Shown here one piece after another: positions 1 through 5,913 of a stretch of 6,203 nt of DNA (position 1 is the first letter of the stretch; every line of letters starts with the position of its first letter). The notes beneath the pieces are model-generated. The model ran no database searches and was not told the DNA's origin. It was given only the letters and a program-made list of their open reading frames with translations. The position numbers and the translations under genes are program-made. Source of the DNA: Ravibacter sp964559125 (GTDB lineage Bacteria; Bacteroidota; Bacteroidia; Cytophagales; Spirosomataceae); NCBI GenBank assembly GCA_964559125.1, contig CAZLGW010000092.1, positions 1 to 6,203 of the forward strand, in the 5' to 3' direction.

Positions 1-248
1 TTATTTCTACAAAAAACTCTATTTCAACAGGTTATTGAAAATCAGGATGGCCTATGAATGCGCTCAGCGGAGAGAAGAATGTCCCTGCGCACCGGGTAGT
101 CAATTCTGCAGGCATCCTCAGCGGCGCCTCTGCTTTTCACCCGGCAAACCCGATGCACAAAATGCTGAAAGCGGAGGGGGTTACGGTGAAAGACAACAAA
201 GTCCAAAACTTCAAAACCGTGTTCTGGGATCCGGCTATTGAACTATGA
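1..248 (+). pseudogene. Alkyltransferase-like (MGMT-family) protein, truncated or internally deleted remnant
   Basis: The reading frame ending at the TGA at 246-248 encodes the C-terminal part of an alkyltransferase-like protein: GWPMNA, then VPAHRVVNSAGILSG, then KAEGV, then FKTVFWDP, all in the family's usual order. Family members bind O6-alkylguanine lesions and flag them for nucleotide excision repair. The Cys of the PCHRV site of true methyltransferases is Ala here, so this is the non-catalytic type. The homologous frame can be followed back only to about base 39, because TGA at 36-38 closes it. The first ATG in frame (54) would give 64 residues against about 100-110 for the family, lacking the N-terminal GRV...YG region. 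Frame 1 of bases 19-39 reads LFQQVIE, which resembles the usual N-terminus of the family (FFxxVYxVV). This suggests that about 25-30 codons between the two pieces are deleted with a frameshift. A short CDS at 54-248 is the alternative call. The family is sure; the broken status is likely but rests on a very short 5' stretch. Confidence 0.62.
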
Positions 249-256
249 GCCTTCCC

Positions 257-281
257 GGATTGCAGGATACACCCGCAATCC
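257..281. terminator. Weak hairpin between convergent genes
   Basis: GGATTGC (257-263) and GCAATCC (275-281) form a perfect 7-bp stem around an 11-nt loop. It sits in the 59-bp gap between the end of the alkyltransferase-like remnant and the end of the acyl carrier protein gene, where a bidirectional terminator is expected. No T-tract follows on either strand, so intrinsic termination is doubtful. Confidence 0.25.
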
Positions 282-307
282 AGGCATACTGTTCCACCTG
301 ACTCCCT

Positions 308-541
308 TTATACCGCTACGCTCTGATGTTCCTCCAGGTAAGCGACCAGGCTTCGGAGGTTGGTGATCCTGGCATAGTCTTCATCAGGAATGGCAATTCC
401 GAAAACCTGCTCCAACTGCATCATCAGATCAACAAGATCAAGGCTATCCAATCCGAGATCTTTAATAAAATGGGCGTCGTCCGTCAACGCAGATGATTCT
501 ATCCCGAAGTTTTTGAAAATTTCAATAATTTTATTTTTCAT
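308..541 (-). CDS. Acyl carrier protein (stand-alone)
   Basis: This 77-residue protein has the length, acidity and four-helix pattern of a type II acyl carrier protein. Such proteins carry growing acyl chains as thioesters on a 4'-phosphopantetheine arm in the cytoplasm. The attachment site is Ser33 in DLGLDSLDLVDLMM (the DSL motif), followed by the acidic helix II that partner enzymes recognise, and by the conserved FGIAIPDEDYARI stretch. The ATG at 541 is the natural start, since the protein then begins with a typical first helix. No fatty-acid or polyketide enzyme lies next to it: the convergent neighbour is a DNA-repair remnant and the divergent neighbour is a secreted-protein operon. The primary housekeeping acpP normally lies beside fabF. 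This copy is therefore more likely an accessory carrier protein for another acyl pathway, though it could serve fatty-acid synthesis. The fold and modification site are certain; the pathway is unknown. Confidence 0.93.
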   Translation of the reverse strand: MKNKIIEIFKNFGIESSALTDDAHFIKDLGLDSLDLVDLMMQLEQVFGIAIPDEDYARITNLRSLVAYLEEHQSVAV

Positions 542-658
542 GAGAATAGATGTTTTCTAAGTTGTTGATCCCCGCCCTTTCACCTTATTTTATTCAAAAC
601 CGGTATAAATAACGTGCTGAGCCAGGGCAGAATTAATTTCTTAACGCAAAGATTACAA

Positions 659-703
659 TTTTAGTGCCACAAGAAAATACAAATTTTCACAAAAGCACTA
701 AAA
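659..703. repeat. Nested inverted repeat
   Basis: TTTTAGTGC (659-667) and GCACTAAAA (695-703) are perfect 9-bp inverted arms. Inside them GAAAAT (673-678) and ATTTTC (683-688) form a second 6-bp stem with a 4-nt ACAA loop. The whole can fold as one long, AT-rich, interrupted hairpin about 118 bp upstream of the acp start codon. It could be an operator, an RNA structure in a long 5' leader, or a small transcribed element. No T-tract follows on either strand that would make it an obvious terminator, although the right arm runs into six A's. Confidence 0.45.
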
Positions 704-705
704 AA

Positions 706-719
706 CAATCAATTGATTG
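706..719. promoter_or_regulatory. 14-bp perfect palindrome, possible operator
   Basis: CAATCAATTGATTG is identical to its reverse complement over all 14 bases. It lies 2 bp after the nested inverted repeat, in the region between two divergent genes. A perfect two-fold site of this length is what a dimeric transcriptional regulator would bind. No regulator gene is in the window, and in AT-rich DNA such a palindrome can arise by chance, so the role is inference. Confidence 0.35.
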
Positions 720-911
720 ATAATCAGCTACATAAGGCCGCTTACCCCACTCTCTCTGTAAACTTAAAATTCTCCCAATACTTACATATATAAACCACCG
801 GAGCCATTTCGTTCATCTTTCCGGACACAAAAAAAGCCGATTACTATAGTGAGATTTTACGACATCAAATGGTTGCATCGGTCTAAAAAAAAGAAAGCAA
901 TAGCAGCACAA

Positions 912-942
912 TTTGGATAAGAAAAACGCAGCTATAATTTTT
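912..942 (+). promoter_or_regulatory. Candidate Bacteroidota-type promoter of the secreted-protein operon
   Basis: TTTG at 912-915 fits the -33 box and TAATTTTT at 935-942 fits seven of eight positions of the -7 box TAnnTTTG, with a 19-nt spacer from TTG to the TA. Transcription would begin near 948, leaving a leader of about 15 nt before the ATG at 964. If correct, the TTG at 913 is promoter DNA and not a start codon. Confidence 0.38.
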
Positions 943-963
943 ACAATTAAATCAAGGGCGCCT

Positions 964-2700
964 ATGCTACGTTTTACATATTCTTTCGATATCAGATTGC
1001 TCGTACTGCTTTTGTCGGGCTGCATGATTGCGGCATTGTGCGAAGCTCAAACCAGAGTGCGCGATTATGAGTGGCTCCCCCTCGAAAAAAGAGCTTCTTT
1101 CGGGAAGATCCCGCCCAACTGGACCTTTGCCGACAGTGTTGCCGTTCACCCGGAGAAACCAAACCTGGTTAAAATCGCTCCCGGCAGTAAAATCCTGGTA
1201 GGAAAACCCGGTGACTCCATTGTTCCTTCTCTGAACGGCCGGAATTTCCGGCTCTACCTGGCATATTCGCTCGGTCCGGGCGCATCGGCAACTATTCTTT
1301 TGCCGGGAGGAGGCTCTGTACTGGTCAGTGAAGGCAAAACTGTTAACAGTGAAAAAATGAGCGGTTTTACAGGGCTGCCTCCCTTCCAGGATGCCGGGAA
1401 AACGGCGGGACTGCTGCAAACGCTGGAGATAGATTATGAAAGCGACATTCAGGGGCTCCGGAACAAAGCCCGGATCAACGAGGTCAGGATCAATGGTATT
1501 GTTGTACAGCAGGCACAATACCTGGATCCCCTCCCGGCCGCCCCCTCTGTCAGCATCCGTGTAGACAACGGAACTGCCTTTTTCAGTGCAATTGGATTTC
1601 AGAAATTCGAAAACCGCCATCCCGTGCTGCTGTCAGATCTTACTTATAAGGTATATAACGACGAATGGGATAGCCGGACGACCGACAAGCTGGCGCTGTC
1701 CGGAACTTCTCCGGAGCTGACATTCGAGGTTGCCGGAGACAGGACGAGCTACAACCTGGTCTACGAAGGCAACCTGGTTGTAAAAGAAAACGGCGATTAC
1801 AATTTCACTACATTGTATACCGGTGCCTACTGCCAGCTTAGTATCGATGGCAATGTGATACTCGACACAGACCTTAGTACCTCGCGGGAGGCGCATGAGA
1901 CTAACGTCAGGATAGAAGCAGGTACGCACAGGATCAGCTTATGGTATTCAAAGCTTCCCTGGGCACAGGCTGCTCTCGGGCTGAGAGTAAGAAAGACCGG
2001 CGTGAGAGATTACGATCTTCACGCCCTGTCATCTTTGCCCGAACCCTCCGTCAAACCTTTCTTATCGGCCCGGCCCGGCACTCAACGACCGGAAATGGTC
2101 AGGTCCTTTATCCGCTTTCCGGGCGAAACGCATAAGCGTACTCATTGCCTTTCTGTTGGATCACCTGCTCAAAGAAGCTTTTCGGTCGATCTGAACCGGG
2201 CTGCATTGCTACAGGTATGGAGCGGAGATTTTGCAAATACCTCCGATATGTGGTACGGGCGGGGAGAAGCACAGTTGCTGACGCCCCTGGGGCTAACCGA
2301 GACTATTTCGGCGCGAAGCAGTTTTGCGAGACTCCCGAGTCCTGATGCCCCATGGGTCGACTCTGCCTCGGTCAGTTTCCTGGGTTACCGCCTGGATTCG
2401 CACGGTTATCCGGTCATCCGCTATGCACTGGGGCCGTCGATCATCGAGGATGCGATCACCGCAACTGAAAAAAGTATAAACAGAACGGTTACGCCGGAAC
2501 GTAATGCCTCTTCAGGCAACTATGTTCTGCTGGCTGAAGGCACGCGGATAGTACCTGTAGAAAAAGGACTTTACCGGGTCGACGGCAGGTATTATGTAAA
2601 ACTGGGTAGCCCTGCCGCCCCTACCCTTCGCAGGTCGAAAGGGAAAACCGAGCTTTTGCTTCAACTGGCTCAGCCCGTCAGTTATTCGATCATATGGTAA
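964..2700 (+). CDS. Secreted multidomain protein: DUF1080 (3-keto-disaccharide hydrolase-like) plus PA14-like domain
   Basis: From the ATG at 964 the product has 578 residues. AAGGG lies 5 nt before this ATG, and the upstream in-frame TTG at 913 falls in a candidate promoter. Residues 1-28 are a signal sequence with a hydrophobic core at 12-25. Cleavage could follow Ala28 (CEA|Q), but LLSGC at 16-20 also reads as a lipobox, so soluble export and lipoprotein anchoring are both possible. Residues about 40-215 resemble the concanavalin-like jelly-roll of DUF1080 / 3-keto-disaccharide hydrolases (FRLYLAYSL, ILLPGGG, LLQTLEIDYES, NEVRINGIVVQ). Residues about 245-350 look PA14-like (YEGNLVVKENGDYNFTT, LSIDGNVILD, IEAGTHRISLWY), a fold often linked to sugar binding. 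Residues about 380-530, with LLQVWSGDFANTSDMWYGRG, form another conserved-looking domain that I cannot name with certainty. The stop is 16 bp before the propeller-cupredoxin gene, so the two are co-transcribed. Catalytic activity cannot be claimed; a binding or structural role is equally possible. Confidence 0.85.
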   Translation: MLRFTYSFDIRLLVLLLSGCMIAALCEAQTRVRDYEWLPLEKRASFGKIPPNWTFADSVAVHPEKPNLVKIAPGSKILVGKPGDSIVPSLNGRNFRLYLAYSLGPGASATILLPGGGSVLVSEGKTVNSEKMSGFTGLPPFQDAGKTAGLLQTLEIDYESDIQGLRNKARINEVRINGIVVQQAQYLDPLPAAPSVSIRVDNGTAFFSAIGFQKFENRHPVLLSDLTYKVYNDEWDSRTTDKLALSGTSPELTFEVAGDRTSYNLVYEGNLVVKENGDYNFTTLYTGAYCQLSIDGNVILDTDLSTSREAHETNVRIEAGTHRISLWYSKLPWAQAALGLRVRKTGVRDYDLHALSSLPEPSVKPFLSARPGTQRPEMVRSFIRFPGETHKRTHCLSVGSPAQRSFSVDLNRAALLQVWSGDFANTSDMWYGRGEAQLLTPLGLTETISARSSFARLPSPDAPWVDSASVSFLGYRLDSHGYPVIRYALGPSIIEDAITATEKSINRTVTPERNASSGNYVLLAEGTRIVPVEKGLYRVDGRYYVKLGSPAAPTLRRSKGKTELLLQLAQPVSYSIIW

Positions 2701-2716
2701 GACACCGACAGCTGAT

Positions 2717-4714
2717 ATGAAACAGACCCTTGTCCTTTTATTGTTTATTCCCTGTACGATCTCAAACTTATTTTGCCAGTCCCTCCAAAAAACGGAAGAC
2801 GATTACTACAGGATTATTACGATCCCGATCCCGGAAAATATACAACTGGAAGTTGGTGGAATGGCGGTATTGCCGGACGGTCGCCTGGCGGCTTCCACCA
2901 GGCGCGGAGAAGTATGGATAATCTCAAACCCTTATACGAAAGGTAACGAAAAGCCCGAATTCAAACGATTTGCCCACGGACTGCACGAGCCGCTGGGGCT
3001 TTTGTACCGCGGCAATGATTTTCTCGCAACCCAGAGAGGCGAAGTCACCAGGTTTGCCGATACTGACAAAGACGGGGAGGCTGACTTGTATGAATCTTTT
3101 GCCAAATGGCCTCTTTCAGGCGATTATAACCAGTATTCTTACGGGCCGGTCAGGCTACCGAACGGTGAGATGATTGTCGCCCTGAATATTGACTCAACCG
3201 GAAAAGGCGGCAGTCTCTCCAGGTGGCGGGGCTGGATGCTGAAGCTCGACGATAAGGGAAACCTTATCCCCTGGGCAGCCGGGCTCAGATCACCGGCCGG
3301 TTCGGGCAGCTTCCGGGGAGATATTTTTTATACCGACAACCGGGGAGAGTGGGTTGCTTCCGGACGGCTCACCCATCTGGAAAAAGGCGACTTCGCCGGC
3401 CATCCGGCGGGATTGCGATGGAGCGGGGGCCCCAACTCGCCGCTCAGGCTCAAACCGGAAGATGTACCCGATTCGGGTGAACCGATGCACAACGTTGCCA
3501 GGAGCATCCCTGAGCTCAAGCTCCCGGCCATCTGGTTCCCGCATACGATCATGGGTATCTCCCTTTCAGATCTCAGGGAAGATCTGACCGGAGGCGCTTT
3601 CGGCCCTTTTGAAGGCCAGCTTTTTATCGGCGACCGGGGCCACAGCAGTATGATGAGAGCCGACCTGGAAAAAGTCAACGGTAAATGGCAGGGAGCCTGC
3701 TTCAGGTTCAGGCAGGGCTTTGCTTCCGGTGTTTTCAGAATGGAGTGGGGCCTGGACGGTTCGATGTTCGTAGGACAGACGAGCAGGGGGTGGTCTGCAA
3801 AAGGCACAGCTCCGTTTGCCCTCCAAAGATTGGTATGGACGGGCGAAACTCCTTTCGAGATGAAACATCTCAGGGCAAAGGCCGATGGCTTTGAGATTAC
3901 TTTTACCCTGCCCATAGATCCCGAAAGCGCCAGAAAGGCAGAATCCTGGGGAATGAACAGCTTCACCTATAAATACCAAAAAGCCTATGGCAGCCCGGTC
4001 GTTAATAACGAAGCCATCCCGGTAAAAGGCGTAATCGTGTCGGACGACAGTCTCAGTGTACGTATCGTTACAGACCGTGCCAGGCTTAAGGCCGGCTATA
4101 TCCACGAAATAAAAGCCGAAGGTATCCGGTCTGCGGCAGGGTTGCCCCTGCTGCACCCGGAGGGATATTATACGCTTAACGAAATCCCGGATACGGAAAA
4201 CGTCGATCCCGCGCAGCTGACAGCATTTGCTGGGTCACAGCCCCCATCCCTACCCCCATCTGCCCAAGCCGCTGCTCCCCTGGCCGGAGCAGCAACTGCG
4301 GTAAAGAGAATTACTGTACAGCCTTACGGATGGAACAAGGGGCCGGACAGGGTCATTACAATCGGTACCCGTCCCGGTCTCCAGTTCGACATTTCAGAAA
4401 TCAGGGTAAAGGCCGGAAGCAAAGTGCAGCTTACCTTCAATAATAACGACGATATGCAGCATAATTTCGTGATCACACAGCCAGGAGCGGCGAATGCCGT
4501 CGGCGAAGCAGCCCTGGCGCTCGGCCTGAAAGGAATAGAAATGCATTATATCCCCGATATGGGGGAGGTACTCTTCCATTCCAACGTGCTACAACCTGAG
4601 GCTTCGGAAACTATTTATTTTACAGCCCCATCAAAACCAGGCATTTACCAGTATGTCTGTACATTCCCGGGACACCATGCGCTTATGCAGGGCAGGCTGG
4701 TTGTAATAAAATAA
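2717..4714 (+). CDS. Secreted beta-propeller protein with C-terminal azurin-type copper domain
   Basis: The 665-residue product begins with a signal peptide (residues 1 to about 20; no valid lipobox because Phe precedes Cys20). Residues about 30-370 resemble the beta-propeller of sorbosone-dehydrogenase / PVC-type dehydrogenases, with repeats such as GGMAVLPDGRLAASTRRGEVW and HGLHEPLGLLYRG. DTDKDGEAD at 115-123 fits a calcium loop (DxDxDGxxD). Residues about 380-490 form an Ig-like segment ending in YYTLNEIP, followed by a Pro/Ala-rich linker at about 505-530. Residues about 545-665 are a plastocyanin/azurin domain with all four expected type 1 copper ligands: His582 (MQHNFV), Cys648, His653 and Met657 (C-x4-H-x3-M, as in azurin). 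The protein should act outside the cytoplasm, oxidising a substrate at the propeller or relaying electrons through copper. No CxxCH haem site is present. It follows the DUF1080/PA14 gene by 16 bp. Copper binding is very likely; dehydrogenase activity, cofactor and substrate are unproven. Confidence 0.9.
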   Translation: MKQTLVLLLFIPCTISNLFCQSLQKTEDDYYRIITIPIPENIQLEVGGMAVLPDGRLAASTRRGEVWIISNPYTKGNEKPEFKRFAHGLHEPLGLLYRGNDFLATQRGEVTRFADTDKDGEADLYESFAKWPLSGDYNQYSYGPVRLPNGEMIVALNIDSTGKGGSLSRWRGWMLKLDDKGNLIPWAAGLRSPAGSGSFRGDIFYTDNRGEWVASGRLTHLEKGDFAGHPAGLRWSGGPNSPLRLKPEDVPDSGEPMHNVARSIPELKLPAIWFPHTIMGISLSDLREDLTGGAFGPFEGQLFIGDRGHSSMMRADLEKVNGKWQGACFRFRQGFASGVFRMEWGLDGSMFVGQTSRGWSAKGTAPFALQRLVWTGETPFEMKHLRAKADGFEITFTLPIDPESARKAESWGMNSFTYKYQKAYGSPVVNNEAIPVKGVIVSDDSLSVRIVTDRARLKAGYIHEIKAEGIRSAAGLPLLHPEGYYTLNEIPDTENVDPAQLTAFAGSQPPSLPPSAQAAAPLAGAATAVKRITVQPYGWNKGPDRVITIGTRPGLQFDISEIRVKAGSKVQLTFNNNDDMQHNFVITQPGAANAVGEAALALGLKGIEMHYIPDMGEVLFHSNVLQPEASETIYFTAPSKPGIYQYVCTFPGHHALMQGRLVVIK

Positions 4715-4760
4715 AGTTTGGCAAAAAGAAACCACAGCGCAACAACCGGATATTTTTTTT
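4697..4760 (+). terminator. Possible intrinsic terminator of the propeller-cupredoxin operon
   Basis: CTGGTTGT (4697-4704, within the end of the coding region) can pair with ACAACCGG (4742-4749) over 8 bp including one G-U pair. A run of eight T's follows at 4753-4760. The loop is long (37 nt), though it holds a small GTTT/AAAC stem. The T-run may instead belong to the upstream part of the next gene's promoter, so the call is weak. Confidence 0.25.
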
Positions 4761-4762
4761 CG

Positions 4763-4769
4763 TACTTTG
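4763..4769 (+). promoter_or_regulatory. Candidate -7 promoter box of the lipoprotein gene
   Basis: TACTTTG follows a run of eight T's and lies 26 nt before the ATG at 4796, a spacing typical of Bacteroidota promoters with short leaders. It is one base shorter than the TAnnTTTG consensus and no TTG box is visible at the matching -33 distance. It is the best candidate for separate transcription of the lipoprotein gene. Confidence 0.35.
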
Positions 4770-4795
4770 GCATATAATATCAAAAAACCGCATTT

Positions 4796-5263
4796 ATGAA
4801 ACAGCGTCTTTATGTACTGGCCTTTTTTGCCATCTCCCTGGCCCTTACTTCCTGTAAAAAAGATGACGACCCGGTCCCTGTTCCGGAAGTGGTTGGGAAA
4901 TGGAGTTTAGACTATGGAGTACTAAGCGGATTTGCCAATTCCAATATAAACGGGGTAAAAATAGATCCTTTCTCAGAAGTCAATTGGGCTGATTATTTTT
5001 ATACGTCGCAGATACATATTCTGAATAACACCAATAAGTCTTTTGTTGAAGTCATCAAATCAGAAGGATTGGCTGAAGATCTTCTGGGCACCTGGTCATA
5101 CGAGGGAACGACCCTTACACTTAAATATAACGATGCCCCGGGGGACGATGGCGTATTTACTTTCCGAAACAGCAATGGTCTCGATGAGCTGCTATCGCCA
5201 CTTATGGATATTCGTCTCGACGAAGACAATGCCGGTAAGATTCAGTACGTCTATCGTAAGTAG
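4796..5263 (+). CDS. Lipocalin-like surface lipoprotein
   Basis: The 155-residue product starts with a lipoprotein signal peptide: a basic start (MKQR), a hydrophobic core and the lipobox LTSC with Cys20 as the lipidated residue. KKDDDP directly follows the cysteine. This charged run resembles the Bacteroidota lipoprotein export signal that sends lipoproteins to the outer face of the outer membrane. From residue 34 the protein has a GKW motif and later a second GTWSYEGTTLTLKYN strand pair, the pattern of lipocalin-like lipoproteins of this phylum, which form a small beta-barrel. The length agrees with such single-domain proteins. The ligand is unknown. It lies 81 bp after the propeller-cupredoxin gene with its own candidate promoter, so a shared function with that operon is not shown. 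The base composition looks AT-richer than the two large genes before it. Lipidation is sure; the lipocalin-like fold is likely. Confidence 0.82.
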   Translation: MKQRLYVLAFFAISLALTSCKKDDDPVPVPEVVGKWSLDYGVLSGFANSNINGVKIDPFSEVNWADYFYTSQIHILNNTNKSFVEVIKSEGLAEDLLGTWSYEGTTLTLKYNDAPGDDGVFTFRNSNGLDELLSPLMDIRLDEDNAGKIQYVYRK

Positions 5264-5295
5264 GAAACTGTCAATATTAAGTAAGAAACTATAAA

Positions 5296-5334
5296 AGCTT
5301 CCGGGCTGTTGCACTCTCTCAATAGCCGGAAGCT
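5296..5334. terminator. Strong hairpin terminator between convergent genes
   Basis: AGCTTCCG (5296-5303) pairs with CGGAAGCT (5327-5334). After a single bulged G, GCTGTT (5305-5310) continues pairing with AATAGC (5321-5326), giving a 14-bp stem with one G-U pair around a 10-nt loop. On the minus strand the stem is followed by TTTTATAG, a fair T-tract, so it best serves the DUF1543 gene, whose TAG stop (5333-5335) overlaps the stem. It lies 32 bp after the lipoprotein stop and may end that transcript too, although no T-tract follows on the plus strand. Confidence 0.65.
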
Positions 5335-5875
5335 ACAACCTGCTCAGTTTAAAATACCCGTTCCTGATCTCGTCTTCAGGCTGTTTGTCCTCTGCTTCAG
5401 AAATCCTGATCGCCACTTCATTTTTTAGGCCGGCCGGGAGCAAATCCCCGATTTCGTAAATATCATCGACATCAAGCGCGTATTTATCATCGATATGCGA
5501 GGACAGATGTTGGTCCCAAAAAACAGTCTTTTTGGCCTGTCCGATCGCGTTAGCAACGGAATCCGCCACTACAATCCGCTTGTAATGGTATTCCTCAAAC
5601 TCATTTTCCCTGTATCCTCCCAGGTTTACGAAATATAGCTTCAGCTTCCCCCGGTCTGTGATTTCACTGCGGGGCACCACCTCCACCCGGTATTCCTCCA
5701 CTTTTGTGACCGTACGATAGGCGTCGATATGTACCTTCGCGTCAGCCTCCGGCCAGAACTCCAGGATTGCGGGCACAAAATCCTTCAGCTCATTGCCCAC
5801 AGCAAAAAAGATGTCGTGCTGCTCGATATGCCTCCCGGCAGGTTTACACCCCAACAGCATCATGTAAAGTTTCAT
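5333..5875 (-). CDS. DUF1543 domain-containing protein
   Basis: This 180-residue protein matches what I know of DUF1543, a family of unknown function. The recognisable parts are KLYMMLLGCKPAGRHIEQHDIFF at the N-terminus, FWPEA and HIDAYR near residues 40-53, LYFVNLGGY...EFEEYHYK around 80-99, and SSHIDDKYALDVDDIYEI at 125-142. It has no signal peptide or membrane segment, so it should be cytoplasmic. The two halves look like a duplicated unit: LY, LG and ExH recur at a constant offset of 77 residues, and HID recurs at 49-51 and 127-129. Conserved His and acidic residues could bind a metal or a ligand, but no activity is known to me. The ATG at 5875 is chosen because the conserved region starts at residue 2. 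It is a single gene, convergent with the lipoprotein gene and divergent from glnS. The family call is confident; the function is unknown. Confidence 0.85.
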   Translation of the reverse strand: MKLYMMLLGCKPAGRHIEQHDIFFAVGNELKDFVPAILEFWPEADAKVHIDAYRTVTKVEEYRVEVVPRSEITDRGKLKLYFVNLGGYRENEFEEYHYKRIVVADSVANAIGQAKKTVFWDQHLSSHIDDKYALDVDDIYEIGDLLPAGLKNEVAIRISEAEDKQPEDEIRNGYFKLSRL

Positions 5876-5913
5876 ACGACCGGCCTGGTTAACATTTTTG
5901 AAAAATTCATCCT

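Larger units (their letters stand above)
542..911. other. AT-rich divergent intergenic region
   Basis: This stretch separates the acyl carrier protein gene (-) from the secreted-protein operon (+) and I find no convincing gene in it. It must hold the upstream control region of the acp gene, but no clear Bacteroidota -7 box (TAnnTTTG) could be found for it. Its notable content is a nested inverted repeat at 659-703 and a palindrome at 706-719, listed separately. A very weak CCGGA/TCCGG pair around 798-824 was considered and not called. Confidence 0.6.

Noticed and set aside
35..241. Plus-strand frame starting at TTG 35
   Set aside because: The overlapping frame ending at 248 encodes clear alkyltransferase-like motifs, while this one encodes Cys/Arg/Pro-rich sequence without any recognisable motif.
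798..824. CCGGA/TCCGG inverted pair followed by A's
   Set aside because: Arms of 5 bp with a 17-nt loop are expected by chance, and no gene ends nearby.
813..1025. Minus-strand frame of 70 codons over the operon start
   Set aside because: It is antisense to the signal-peptide region, and its hydrophobic stretch simply mirrors AT-rich promoter DNA.
967..1620. A 217-codon open frame on the minus strand
   Set aside because: It lies fully opposite the well-supported DUF1080/PA14 coding region, resembles no family I know and is best explained as a shadow of it.
2776..2778. Lipoprotein lipidation at Cys20 of the propeller-cupredoxin protein
   Set aside because: The residue before the cysteine is Phe, which lipoprotein signal peptidase sites do not accept; ordinary signal cleavage is more likely.
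3328..4156. Two long overlapping minus-strand frames of 212 and 196 codons
   Set aside because: Both are antisense to the propeller-cupredoxin gene, whose protein signals are strong; their translations are low-complexity in character and show no domain.
2717..4714. Possible cytochrome c haem site in the propeller protein
   Set aside because: No CxxCH occurs; after the signal peptide the only cysteines are one near residue 328 and the copper ligand Cys648.
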